In this document: positions 26,177-33,424 of the stretch, piece after piece
How positions within the stretch are numbered: the stretch's first letter is position 1
Layout of the letters: every line of letters starts with the position of its first letter
Source of the DNA: Aquisphaera insulae
Lineage (GTDB): Bacteria; Planctomycetota; Planctomycetia; Isosphaerales; Isosphaeraceae
Length of the DNA stretch: 64,000 bases
Assembly (NCBI RefSeq): GCF_011064615.1
Contig: NZ_JAALJH010000039.1
Span: 1 to 64,000 of the forward strand
Direction of reading: 5' to 3'
Translations under genes and position numbers: made by a program
Notes under the pieces: model-generated
The model's input: the letters and a program-made list of their open reading frames with translations, nothing else
Told to the model about the DNA's origin: nothing
The model's database searches: none

Positions 26177-27079
26177 TCAGTAGTCCGATTCGTCCAGGGG
26201 CTCGCCGTCCTGGCGGTTCCCCAGGTGCTCATACACGGCCCGAGCGACGGTCCGCTTGATGAACCGCACCGAGCCGTCGCAGAACCCGAAGTTGGCGCCG
26301 TCTCCCTGGTGGAAGCTGCCGAATCCGCCGACGAACTCGGGCGAGACGGCCGGCTTCCCGTCCGCATCGGCGGCCCCCTCCTCGTTCAGCGGGTGGCCCG
26401 TGTTTCGCAGGGTGGCACGAGTGCCGGTTGCCCAACCGAGCGGGCTCGCTTTCTGGACCTCTCCCAGGAGGATCGTGGAGGAGAGCCCGTCGGTCACGTC
26501 GATGAAGCGAACCCGGCTGTTCAGGTACATCACGCCGCGATTGTCGACGTCGATCGGCGCCTCGACGTCGTGGTGACAGGCGGCGTACAGGGTGAGCCCG
26601 GGGCCGGGCGAGGTCTTGCCGGTCGGGCCCGGGTTGAGACGATTGGTCCGACGCAGGAACCAACCCGTGGGGGCATCGCCCAGGTCCCGGGCCCCGGACG
26701 GGCAGAGGAGCGTGTTGATCCGGGTCACGAAGGCCGTCGAGTTGGCCGCGGAATCCGCCCCGAGACGGAAGTTGATCGTACTGTAGATATGCGCTTGTTC
26801 CATGCTGGGCAGGATCGACGCGACCCAGCTCAACTGGTAGCCCTCGCGGGAGTTCTTTACGGGCCGCGAATCCGCCCAGCAGCCGGCGGGCAGGGCGCCC
26901 CGGACGGTCTCGTAGTTCAGGAGCGCGAGCGAGACCTGCTTGAGGTTGTTGATGCACTGGATCCGCCTGGCCGATCCGGCCCCGGCCAGGAACGCGGGGA
27001 TCATGATCATCACCAGGAAGGAGATGATCGCGATCACGACCAGGATCTCCACCAGCGTGAACGCCCGGGACCGTCGCAT
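26177..27079 (-). CDS. DUF1559 prepilin-like protein, second of three
   Basis: A 300-residue protein starting MRRSRAFTLVEILVVIAI. The residue before the cleavage point is alanine instead of glycine (RA|FTLVE), which some prepilin peptidases accept. The family body is intact: CINNLKQVSLALLNYE near the N-terminus and NFGFCDGSVRFIKR near the C-terminus. The middle contains a longer loop around GARDLGDAPTGWFLRRTN than its two neighbours have. The start has GAGGGAG nine bases upstream. It lies 40 bases downstream of the first DUF1559 gene. Confidence 0.92.
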   Translation of the reverse strand: MRRSRAFTLVEILVVIAIISFLVMIMIPAFLAGAGSARRIQCINNLKQVSLALLNYETVRGALPAGCWADSRPVKNSREGYQLSWVASILPSMEQAHIYSTINFRLGADSAANSTAFVTRINTLLCPSGARDLGDAPTGWFLRRTNRLNPGPTGKTSPGPGLTLYAACHHDVEAPIDVDNRGVMYLNSRVRFIDVTDGLSSTILLGEVQKASPLGWATGTRATLRNTGHPLNEEGAADADGKPAVSPEFVGGFGSFHQGDGANFGFCDGSVRFIKRTVARAVYEHLGNRQDGEPLDESDY

Positions 27080-27119
27080 GAGTCGTGCTCCCTCGTCGCG
27101 GGGATCTTGCGCCCGTTGC

Positions 27120-28025
27120 TCAGTACCTGTCGGAGTCGATCACCTCGCCGTCCGCCCGGTTCGCCAGCAGCCCGAACACGTTGGTGGCGATGCTCGACTT
27201 GATGAACCGGACCGACCCGTCGCCGAACGCGAAGTTCGCCCCGCCCGGGTGCCGGCTCGCGAACCCGCCCACGAAATCGGGCTTGCCCACGTTGGCCAGC
27301 CCCGCCTCCTCCTCGGCCGTGAGATTGCCGGCAGGAGTCGGCACGGTCCGCCCCGGCGAGAGCATCCGATTCGGGACCAGCCCCGTGTTCCTCAGGCTGG
27401 ACCTCGTGCCGGACGCCCAGCCCAGGTCCAGCCCGTCGTTCAGCTTCTCCCCGACGAAGAGCGTGGACGAGCTGCCGTCGGTGATGCCCTCGTAGGTCAC
27501 GTGGCTGTTGAGGAAGAGGACGCCGTGATTGTCCGCCGCGATCGGAGCCTCGACGTCGTGATGGACGCCCGCGTAGCTCGTCATGGCGACGCGGTCCTTG
27601 TCGCGCGACGGGCCGCCGTCGGACGGGCAGAGGAAGCTGCGGATCAGGTGGGTCCGGGAGGTCAGGTTCACGGATTCATACAGGTCGACGCGGAAGTTCA
27701 GGTGGTTGTAGACGTTCTTCTGCTCGAAGTACGGGAGGACCTGGGCCATCCAGCCGAACCCGTACCCCTTGGGGACGTCGAGCACCGGCCCGCTCGCGGC
27801 GATGACGCCGGGCGGCAGGCACTCGTGCGAGGATTCGTAGTTCTGGAGCGCCAGCCCGAGCTGCATGAGGTTGTTGACGCATTGCGCCCGCCGGGCCGCC
27901 TCGCGGGCCGACTGGACCGCCGGCAGCAGGAGCGCGATCAGCACCGCGATGATGGCGATCACGACCAGCAGCTCGATCAGGGTGAACCCGCCGCGGCGGG
28001 CCGTCAGGGGATGTCTGCAAATCAT
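27120..28025 (-). CDS. DUF1559 prepilin-like protein, first of three
   Basis: A 301-residue protein with prepilin motif GFTLIELLVVIAIIAVL, hydrophobic helix, CVNNLMQLGLALQNYESSH and C-terminal FAFGDGSVRFIKS. Its ATG overlaps the stop of the preceding gene in an ATGA arrangement (28022-28025), which implies translational coupling with the small pseudopilin-like genes and ties DUF1559 proteins to the GspF-type genes upstream. Likely assembled into or processed as pseudopilin; the substrate of the system is unknown. Confidence 0.93.
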   Translation of the reverse strand: MICRHPLTARRGGFTLIELLVVIAIIAVLIALLLPAVQSAREAARRAQCVNNLMQLGLALQNYESSHECLPPGVIAASGPVLDVPKGYGFGWMAQVLPYFEQKNVYNHLNFRVDLYESVNLTSRTHLIRSFLCPSDGGPSRDKDRVAMTSYAGVHHDVEAPIAADNHGVLFLNSHVTYEGITDGSSSTLFVGEKLNDGLDLGWASGTRSSLRNTGLVPNRMLSPGRTVPTPAGNLTAEEEAGLANVGKPDFVGGFASRHPGGANFAFGDGSVRFIKSSIATNVFGLLANRADGEVIDSDRY

Positions 28026-28471
28026 CGCGAAGCTCCTGTCTTGACCGAGCCGGGCTCGAGCTCAACCTGAAGGGACGACCGGGCCCGCCGCGGGGCCTCC
28101 GGGGGGTAGTCTGCGTGGATCACCAGGTGACGTGACGCACCGTCCTGCTCGACCTTGATCACGATCACGGCGGCCGGGTCGTCGGCCCGGCCTTCCCGTG
28201 CGGTGCCGCCCAGGCCAAGGTCCGCCCGGGAGAGCGTCCACGTCTCGCCCGCGTAGCTCGCGTTCGAGGCCAGCCGGGCGAGGCCCCGTTCGAGGCCCGC
28301 CTGCGCCAGCCACTGCGACTGGGCCTCGCGCTCGTGGACGAGCAGGCCGTCTCGCCGGACGACCCCCAGCCGCAGCAGGGCCCCGGAGATCATCGTCAGC
28401 ACGACGAGGCACACGAGCACCGCCACCGCCGCCATGCCGCGCCGGGCCGACCTGATGGTTGTGAACGTCAT
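28022..28471 (-). CDS. Small PilX/GspK-like membrane protein
   Basis: A 149-residue protein. An N-terminal hydrophobic helix (GMAAVAVLVCLVVLTMISG) is followed by EREAQSQWLAQAGLERGLARL, a pattern seen after the membrane helix in PilX and GspK minor pseudopilins. It lacks the glutamate at +5 typical of the major type. The remaining part is a small beta-rich domain with a possible VIVIKVEQDG strand. Both ends overlap the neighbours by four bases (ATGA), so it is the middle gene of a tightly coupled series. The ATG at 28471 is required by this overlap; a longer frame upstream is out of register with family features. Confidence 0.75.
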   Translation of the reverse strand: MTFTTIRSARRGMAAVAVLVCLVVLTMISGALLRLGVVRRDGLLVHEREAQSQWLAQAGLERGLARLASNASYAGETWTLSRADLGLGGTAREGRADDPAAVIVIKVEQDGASRHLVIHADYPPEAPRRARSSLQVELEPGSVKTGASR

Positions 28472-29031
28472 CGCGTGCCTCCCCCCGCCGGCGGGCTCGA
28501 TGTCGCCCCGGCCTTCGTGCTGTTCCTGCCGATCTGGGCGACGACCTCGAAGAGCCGGGGCGAGCTCGACGACTCGTCCGGCGTCCGCCGATCCACCGCC
28601 AGCACGGCAAAGCGGTATGGGCCGTCCTCGCGGACCTCCGGCCTGACTCGCGACCGGGCCGATAGCGGATAGGTCTCGCGGCGAACCACGGCACCCTTGA
28701 GCCGCTCGACCCGGCCAAGTCGAGCGTCCCTGGTGCAGTCGTAAAGGACCTCGTGCTCCGGCCCGAGCACGAGCCTCAGGCCGGGCTCCTTCTCCACCAG
28801 CGAGGCGGAGGCCGCCGCATGGGCATCGTTCCGGAACTGCTCGGCGAGCCGAGCCAGGGCGACGGCCCCGTCGATCCGCGTCCGGCCGTCGGCGTCGAGC
28901 CGTAGCAGGAGCTGGAGCATCATGGCGCACATGCCGAGCATCGCGGCCAGGCCGCTCATCATGACCATCATCTCGATGATCGTGATGCCTCGCCTCCGTA
29001 GTGACCCGTGAGTGAAACTTCGAACCATCAT
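28468..29031 (-). CDS. Minor pseudopilin-like protein (PulJ/GspJ-like position)
   Basis: A 187-residue protein. The N-terminus reads RRRGITIIEMMVMMSGLAA, a prepilin-type site (cleavage after G, glutamate at +5) leading into a methionine-rich hydrophobic helix. The body has a helix with LARLAEQFRNDAHAAA, then beta strands (LRLVLGPEHEVLYDC, YRFAVLAVDRR). This order fits a minor pseudopilin that caps a pseudopilus. It overlaps the preceding and following genes by four bases. The assignment to GspJ rather than another minor pseudopilin is a guess from size and order. Confidence 0.78.
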   Translation of the reverse strand: MMVRSFTHGSLRRRGITIIEMMVMMSGLAAMLGMCAMMLQLLLRLDADGRTRIDGAVALARLAEQFRNDAHAAASASLVEKEPGLRLVLGPEHEVLYDCTRDARLGRVERLKGAVVRRETYPLSARSRVRPEVREDGPYRFAVLAVDRRTPDESSSSPRLFEVVAQIGRNSTKAGATSSPPAGGGTR

Positions 29032-29486
29032 GGCCGCGGCCTCCCGGCGAAGAGCCAGGTTGTCAGCCGGACCGGCGCGGCCCAACCGCCGGAACGGTCC
29101 CGCCAGCGCAGGACCAGCGAGACCCGCTTCGATCCCGGTCCCCCCGCGGCCCCGTCCGCGACCACCTCCGCCTTCAGCTCGGCACCGGGGAGGACTCCCC
29201 GGGCGTGCGTCGAGAGCGCGACCCTCGAGGCGGCCTCCGAGGTGACCGATTCGAAGGGCCGCGCCGTGAACGTCTCGAGCAGGTTGGACGCTTCCTGGAC
29301 CGCCCATTCCCGTCGCTCCGCGCCCCGGCGTTCCGCGGCGACCCAGCCCATCACCTTGACGATGAGGAACATGGCGATCATGAACATCGCGGCCGACATG
29401 GCGAGCTCGGCCAGGATGAACGCCGGCCGCATCCGGCCGCCGCCCGACGCCCCGCGCGGACCCGATCGTCCTCTTCGCATAATCAT
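29028..29486 (-). CDS. Minor pseudopilin-like protein (PilV/GspI-like position)
   Basis: A 152-residue protein. An unusual prepilin-like segment AFILAELAMSAAMFMIAM has alanine before the cleavage point and glutamate at +5. It is followed by a helix (EWAVQEASNLLETFTARPF) and a beta-rich C-terminus ending in RLTTWLFAGRPRP. The ATG at 29486 overlaps the stop of the GspF-like gene (ATGA at 29483-29486), and its own stop overlaps the next start. Together with its two neighbours it forms a set of three coupled minor pseudopilin-like genes. Confidence 0.75.
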   Translation of the reverse strand: MIMRRGRSGPRGASGGGRMRPAFILAELAMSAAMFMIAMFLIVKVMGWVAAERRGAERREWAVQEASNLLETFTARPFESVTSEAASRVALSTHARGVLPGAELKAEVVADGAAGGPGSKRVSLVLRWRDRSGGWAAPVRLTTWLFAGRPRP

Positions 29487-30787
29487 GTGTCGGCGATCCT
29501 CGAGATCAGGGTGACGAGGGGGAGGAAGAACGCCGCGGCGACGACGAAGACGACGAACCCGAGCAGCAGGACCATCAGGGGGAAGATCATCTGGATCAGG
29601 ACCTGGAGCCGGCCAGCCAGCCGCCGTTCGCCGCCGTCGGCCGCCTCCTTCATGGCCCATTCCAGGTTCCCGAGCCGGGTGGCCGATCGCAGCAGCTCCG
29701 CATCGCCCGCCTTCAGGAGGCCTCGGGACTGGAGGGCGTCGATCCAGGGCCCGCCGTGCTGGACCTCATACTCGGCCGCGGCGAGCTGACGCCGTACCCA
29801 CCAGGTCGGGTAGTGTTCCTCGAGCGTCCGCAAGGCCGACTCGATCGACAGCCTGGAACCGACCGCCAGCGAGAGCGATCGGAGGATCAAGGCCGAATGC
29901 CTCCGCCTGAAGAAGCGATCGAAGAACGGGACGTCGTAGTTCCACCACCCGGTGAACGAGTACGGCAGATAGATCAGCAGCAGGATGTTGGCGAGGATCA
30001 GGGGCGAAAATAGGTAGAAATACTTGATGACGAAATGACTGGCCTCGATGACGAAGACCGTCAGTTGCGGCAGCGGCACGCCGAAGTCCTTGAAGATCAT
30101 CTCCATCTTGGGGACGATTGAGAACATGATGAATCCGGTGATCGCCTCGATCCCCAGCGCCATGGCCAGGAAGTACGTGAGGCGGCTGACGATCGCCCCC
30201 CAGACGGGCATCCGAGCCGCCCGGGAGGCGGCCGCCATCCGCAGGGCCTCCGGCAGCTTCCCCGTCCGCTCTCCCACGTAGGCGAGCAGCACCGCATCCT
30301 TCGAGACCAGCCGCGGCGAGGCTTCCAGCGCCCGGGACAGGGGCTCGCCCGCGTGGAGGTTCGCCGCCAGCTCGAGGAGGCTTCGGCGTCCCCGTCCCGA
30401 GTACTGGTCGGCGAAGGCCGCGATCGTCACCGGCAGCGGCATGCCGCGCTCGGCGGCGATCGCGATGATGGAGAGCAGCGCGTCCTGCTGGGTCGACATC
30501 CGCTTCGAGGCCACCACGCCCATCGCGATCGCGGCGGCGAGCAGGAAGAGGATCCCCGCGAAGACCGCGCTCCAACCGACGGCGAGGGCGACGGCCATCC
30601 CGACCGCGACCACCAGGACCAGCACCATCATCTGCCAGAGCCGCATCGAAGGCCGCGGCGGGGGCGCGAGCGAGAGGTCCAGCTCCTCCCCGGACCATCC
30701 CCGGGATGGCTTGTTCGGCGCGGGAGACGCGGGTGTCCCCTGCCGCTCCGGCTCGTCGTCGACCTCCCAGACACCCTCGCCGCTCAT
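29483..30787 (-). CDS. Type II secretion system F-like inner-membrane protein, third copy
   Basis: A 434-residue protein. GspF/PilC proteins are inner-membrane platforms that connect the assembly ATPase to the pseudopilus. After a Pro-rich cytoplasmic leader, two hydrophobic segments not typical of GspF (about 48-95) come first, then the two F domains. The first has RSLLELAANLHAGEPLSRAL, the second LSIESALRTLEEHYPTWWV, each followed by hydrophobic spans. The C-terminal span ends FFLPLVTLISRIADT, matching the other two copies. It is 44 bases downstream of the second copy. Confidence 0.87.
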   Translation of the reverse strand: MSGEGVWEVDDEPERQGTPASPAPNKPSRGWSGEELDLSLAPPPRPSMRLWQMMVLVLVVAVGMAVALAVGWSAVFAGILFLLAAAIAMGVVASKRMSTQQDALLSIIAIAAERGMPLPVTIAAFADQYSGRGRRSLLELAANLHAGEPLSRALEASPRLVSKDAVLLAYVGERTGKLPEALRMAAASRAARMPVWGAIVSRLTYFLAMALGIEAITGFIMFSIVPKMEMIFKDFGVPLPQLTVFVIEASHFVIKYFYLFSPLILANILLLIYLPYSFTGWWNYDVPFFDRFFRRRHSALILRSLSLAVGSRLSIESALRTLEEHYPTWWVRRQLAAAEYEVQHGGPWIDALQSRGLLKAGDAELLRSATRLGNLEWAMKEAADGGERRLAGRLQVLIQMIFPLMVLLLGFVVFVVAAAFFLPLVTLISRIADT

Positions 30788-30831
30788 GGATCGCTCCCCG
30801 GATCTGTCCCTCGACGGGCCTCGACCTTCCC

Positions 30832-31902
30832 TCAGCCGGACAACCTGGTGATCAGCATGATCAGGGGCAGGAAGAGCCCGACGACCCCCACCGCGACGCC
30901 CATGAAGACGAAGAGCGCCGCCAGGACGGCCATCACGGTCCCCGCGAACGACGCCTGGGTCCGGGCCCTCGCCTCGTACATCTCGCCGGCCGTGTGGAGG
31001 ATCTCCGCGGTCGTGTTGTGATCGTCGGCCCAGCGGATCAGGCGGGGCAGGTTGCGCGGCAGGTCCGGCTGGCGCGCCATCGTCGAGTAGAGCGGCTGGC
31101 CGTTCTCGACCCCCCGGGCCATCGACTCGGCCGCGTGGGCCAGGCTGGAGTTCTCCACCCCTTCACCCGTCAATCGCAGGGCCTGGGGCATGGGGAGCCG
31201 GCTCTCGAGCAGGAGGGCCAGCAGGTGGCAGAACTCGGCCCAACCGGTGTACTTCCAGACCGAACCCAGGACCGGGACCTTCGCCATCGCGCCTCGGAAC
31301 GCGGGGCTACCCGCGATCAGCTTGCCCGACAACCAGACGACCAGGAAGGCCAGGCCGACGATCGCCAGCCCGGGCCAGACGGCGCGGATCCCGTGGGAGA
31401 CGTTGATCAGCAGGATCGTGATCCCCGGCAGGGAGACGCCGAAGTCCCTGAAGATCGCCTCGAACATGGCGACGACGAAGGTGTCGGCGACGACCAGGAT
31501 CAGGATCGTCAGCGCGATGGTGAAGATCGGGTAGGCCATCCCCAGCCAGAGTCGGCGACGGAGATCGGTCCCGACGCTCACGTAGCCCGTGAACCGGCCG
31601 AGCACGTCTCCCAACCGGCCCGACTTCAGGCCCCCCAGGACGATCCCTCGGAGGTGCGCGGGGATCCGGCCCTTCTGCCGCTCCATCGCCTCGTCGAGCG
31701 GTATGCCGGCCTCCAGCGCCTGCCCCAGCTCCAGCAGCGAGGTACGCAGGCGGCCCGCCGGAAGCTCCTCGCCGAGCGCGGCGAGCCCCGGGCCGAGCGG
31801 CAAGCCCGCCCCGGTCAGGCCGGCGAGCTGATCGGTCATCCGGGCCGCTTCCTCGGCCGAGAGCTCGCCACGTCCTCCGGAGTGATCGGAACCGCCCGCC
31901 AT
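30832..31902 (-). CDS. Type II secretion system F-like inner-membrane protein, second copy
   Basis: A 356-residue protein with the classical GspF plan: a cytoplasmic F domain (TDQLAGLTGAGLPLGPGLAA ... GIPLDEAMERQKGRIPAHL), two membrane spans, a second F domain (AEFCHLLALLLESRLPMPQAL) and a last span ending FLPLIMLITRLSG. It is in the middle of three consecutive GspF-like genes, 63 bases after the first. The three copies are clearly divergent from one another, so they are not recent duplicates. Confidence 0.9.
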   Translation of the reverse strand: MAGGSDHSGGRGELSAEEAARMTDQLAGLTGAGLPLGPGLAALGEELPAGRLRTSLLELGQALEAGIPLDEAMERQKGRIPAHLRGIVLGGLKSGRLGDVLGRFTGYVSVGTDLRRRLWLGMAYPIFTIALTILILVVADTFVVAMFEAIFRDFGVSLPGITILLINVSHGIRAVWPGLAIVGLAFLVVWLSGKLIAGSPAFRGAMAKVPVLGSVWKYTGWAEFCHLLALLLESRLPMPQALRLTGEGVENSSLAHAAESMARGVENGQPLYSTMARQPDLPRNLPRLIRWADDHNTTAEILHTAGEMYEARARTQASFAGTVMAVLAALFVFMGVAVGVVGLFLPLIMLITRLSG

Positions 31903-31965
31903 CTCTGCCTCGCCTTCCCGAACGACTGGTTCTGACCGTTCGCTCGCCCGCGCGATCGGCCGCGA

Positions 31966-33048
31966 TCAGGGGATCGCAATCCCCCGGAGCATGGTCGAGA
32001 GGGGCACGAACAGGCTCAGTCCATAGAGCGCCGTCGCCGTCCCCCCCAGCACCACCATCAGGACCGTCGGGAGGACGATCCTCAGCTTCTCGGCCTGGTA
32101 GGCGCCTCGCTTGCGATACATGGGGGCCAGGTTTCGCAGCGCCTTCACGAGCGATCCCTGCTCCTCCCCGGCCGCGAGAGTCCAGCGGAGCAGCGGCCGG
32201 AAGGCACCGGGCGAGGAGTCCTTCAAGACGGCCCGCGGCGATTCCCCTCGCTCGACGGCCTCGGCAAGCTCCCTGGCCCCGGCGGCCAATGTCGGATTGC
32301 CGGACGCCTCCCCGGCCAGCCGAGCCGCCTGGGGGTAGCCCACGCCGTGCTCCAGCAGCAGGGCCAGCAGCTCCGCGAAGCCGGCCGATTCGTAATCCTC
32401 ACTCAACTCGCTCATCCAGGGGACGAAACGTAGCACGGTTCGACCCGGCCCCCGAAAGGCCGCCGCCCCTCCCGATCGCCGCCAGGCGACGAAGAGGGCC
32501 ACGAGCGCCAGCGGCCAGATCGGCCACCAGAGCCAGGCGTGCGTGCCGACGGCCGCCAGCCATCGGACCGGCGAAACCACCTCCACCCCGAGCGACTCGC
32601 AGGCCTCCACGAACCGCGGTATGACCAGGGTCACCATCCCCAGGAAGAGGAGATAGGCCAGGGACAGCACCACCAGCGGATACCAGAGGGCCAGGCCGAT
32701 CGTTTCGCGGGCCTCGGCGTAACCCCGGATGTAACGGGCCAGCCCCTCCAGGGCCGAGGCGAGGTTGCCGGATTTCGCCCCCGCCTCCACCACCGCCCGG
32801 TACAACGGCGGGGCCGCCGCGCTCTCGGCCTCGAGCGCCTGGTGCAGGTCCTCACCCCGCCCCAGCCGCACCGCCAGGGATTCCGCGATCCGCTTCAGGC
32901 CGCCGCGGAGATCGTCGCCAATCCGGGCCAGCCCCTGGTCCAGCGGCAAGCCAGCCTTCACCAGCGCCACGATCTCCTCATTGAGCGCCGCCAGCTCCCC
33001 CAACGTGAGTGACCCCGCCGACCTCGCCCCGTCCTCCGCCTGAGACAT
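31966..33048 (-). CDS. Type II secretion system F-like inner-membrane protein, first copy
   Basis: A 360-residue GspF-like protein and the first gene of the operon. The first F domain shows LNEEIVALVKAGLPLDQGLAR and GRGEDLHQALEAE, the second AGFAELLALLLEHGVGYPQAA, with spans at about 155-185, 195-215 and near the C-terminus. The start at 33048 has GGAG nine bases upstream; an ATG at 33087 would add 13 residues. No GspE-type ATPase precedes it: the upstream side is a divergent intergenic region. The ATPase and secretin must come from elsewhere, if used. Confidence 0.9.
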   Translation of the reverse strand: MSQAEDGARSAGSLTLGELAALNEEIVALVKAGLPLDQGLARIGDDLRGGLKRIAESLAVRLGRGEDLHQALEAESAAAPPLYRAVVEAGAKSGNLASALEGLARYIRGYAEARETIGLALWYPLVVLSLAYLLFLGMVTLVIPRFVEACESLGVEVVSPVRWLAAVGTHAWLWWPIWPLALVALFVAWRRSGGAAAFRGPGRTVLRFVPWMSELSEDYESAGFAELLALLLEHGVGYPQAARLAGEASGNPTLAAGARELAEAVERGESPRAVLKDSSPGAFRPLLRWTLAAGEEQGSLVKALRNLAPMYRKRGAYQAEKLRIVLPTVLMVVLGGTATALYGLSLFVPLSTMLRGIAIP

Positions 33049-33184
33049 CCGCCCGTCTCCCCGCCCGACCGACGGACCGCGACGCACCCGATGGTGCGTC
33101 GCTCACCGTCTACGACATTTGTGCCAGGGTCATCTCACCACAATTGTCGGAGACTTGCAAGGGGCGACTTCAGAAAAAGGGGGC

Positions 33185-33323
33185 GAGGGGCTTCGGAAAG
33201 GGGCGAGGGACGAGGGACGAGGAGAAAGGGACCGGGGAGAATGGCTGACAGTTCAGTCCGTCGGACGCCCATCCTGTCTTCTCCTCTTCGCCCCTCGCCC
33301 CTCGCCCCTTTCCGAAGCCCCTC
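33185..33323. repeat. Long inverted repeat, 36-bp arms
   Basis: The left arm (33185-33220) and the right arm (33288-33323) are reverse complements over 36 bases with two A/G differences; weaker similarity continues inward. Each arm contains GGGCTTCGGAAAGGGG followed by GCGAGGG-type heptamer repeats. The spacer is 67 bases. It is placed between two divergent genes, so it is unlikely to be a simple terminator. It could be a miniature mobile element or a REP-like dispersed repeat (inference). Confidence 0.7.
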
Positions 33324-33335
33324 CCGCTCGCCGGC

Positions 33336-33365
33336 TTGACGCGAGTTCTCCCGGAGACGTAAGTT
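33336..33365 (+). promoter_or_regulatory. Possible promoter of the DUF1549 operon
   Basis: TTGACG (33336-33341) is five of six to the sigma-70 -35 consensus. After an 18-base spacer comes TAAGTT (33360-33365), a three of six match to the -10 box. It lies 60 bases before the GTG start in the least GC-rich part of the region. Planctomycete promoter rules are poorly known, so confidence is low. Confidence 0.3.
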
Positions 33366-33424
33366 AAACATCAGTCACACATCCTACCGATGGATTCGAG
33401 GCGACCGCTCCCCGGGGGCAACAC

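Larger units (their letters stand above)
33049..33424. other. Divergent intergenic region between the pseudopilus operon and the DUF1549 operon
   Basis: No gene. It holds a long inverted repeat (33185-33323) and a possible promoter for the plus-strand operon (33336-33365). For the minus strand, TTGCAA (33155-33160) and TGAGAT (complement of 33132-33137) with 17-base spacing could be a weak promoter. GC drops toward 33360-33385 (AAGTTAAACATCAGTCACAC), as expected for a control region. Confidence 0.55.

Noticed and set aside
28472..28930. N-terminal extension of the PilX/GspK-like protein
   Set aside because: The added sequence is Arg/Ala-rich, lies antiparallel in frame to no domain and would break the ATGA coupling that fits all neighbours.
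33119..33371. Short open frames over the inverted repeat
   Set aside because: Their translation is only the repeat read in several frames; no start site or conserved residues.
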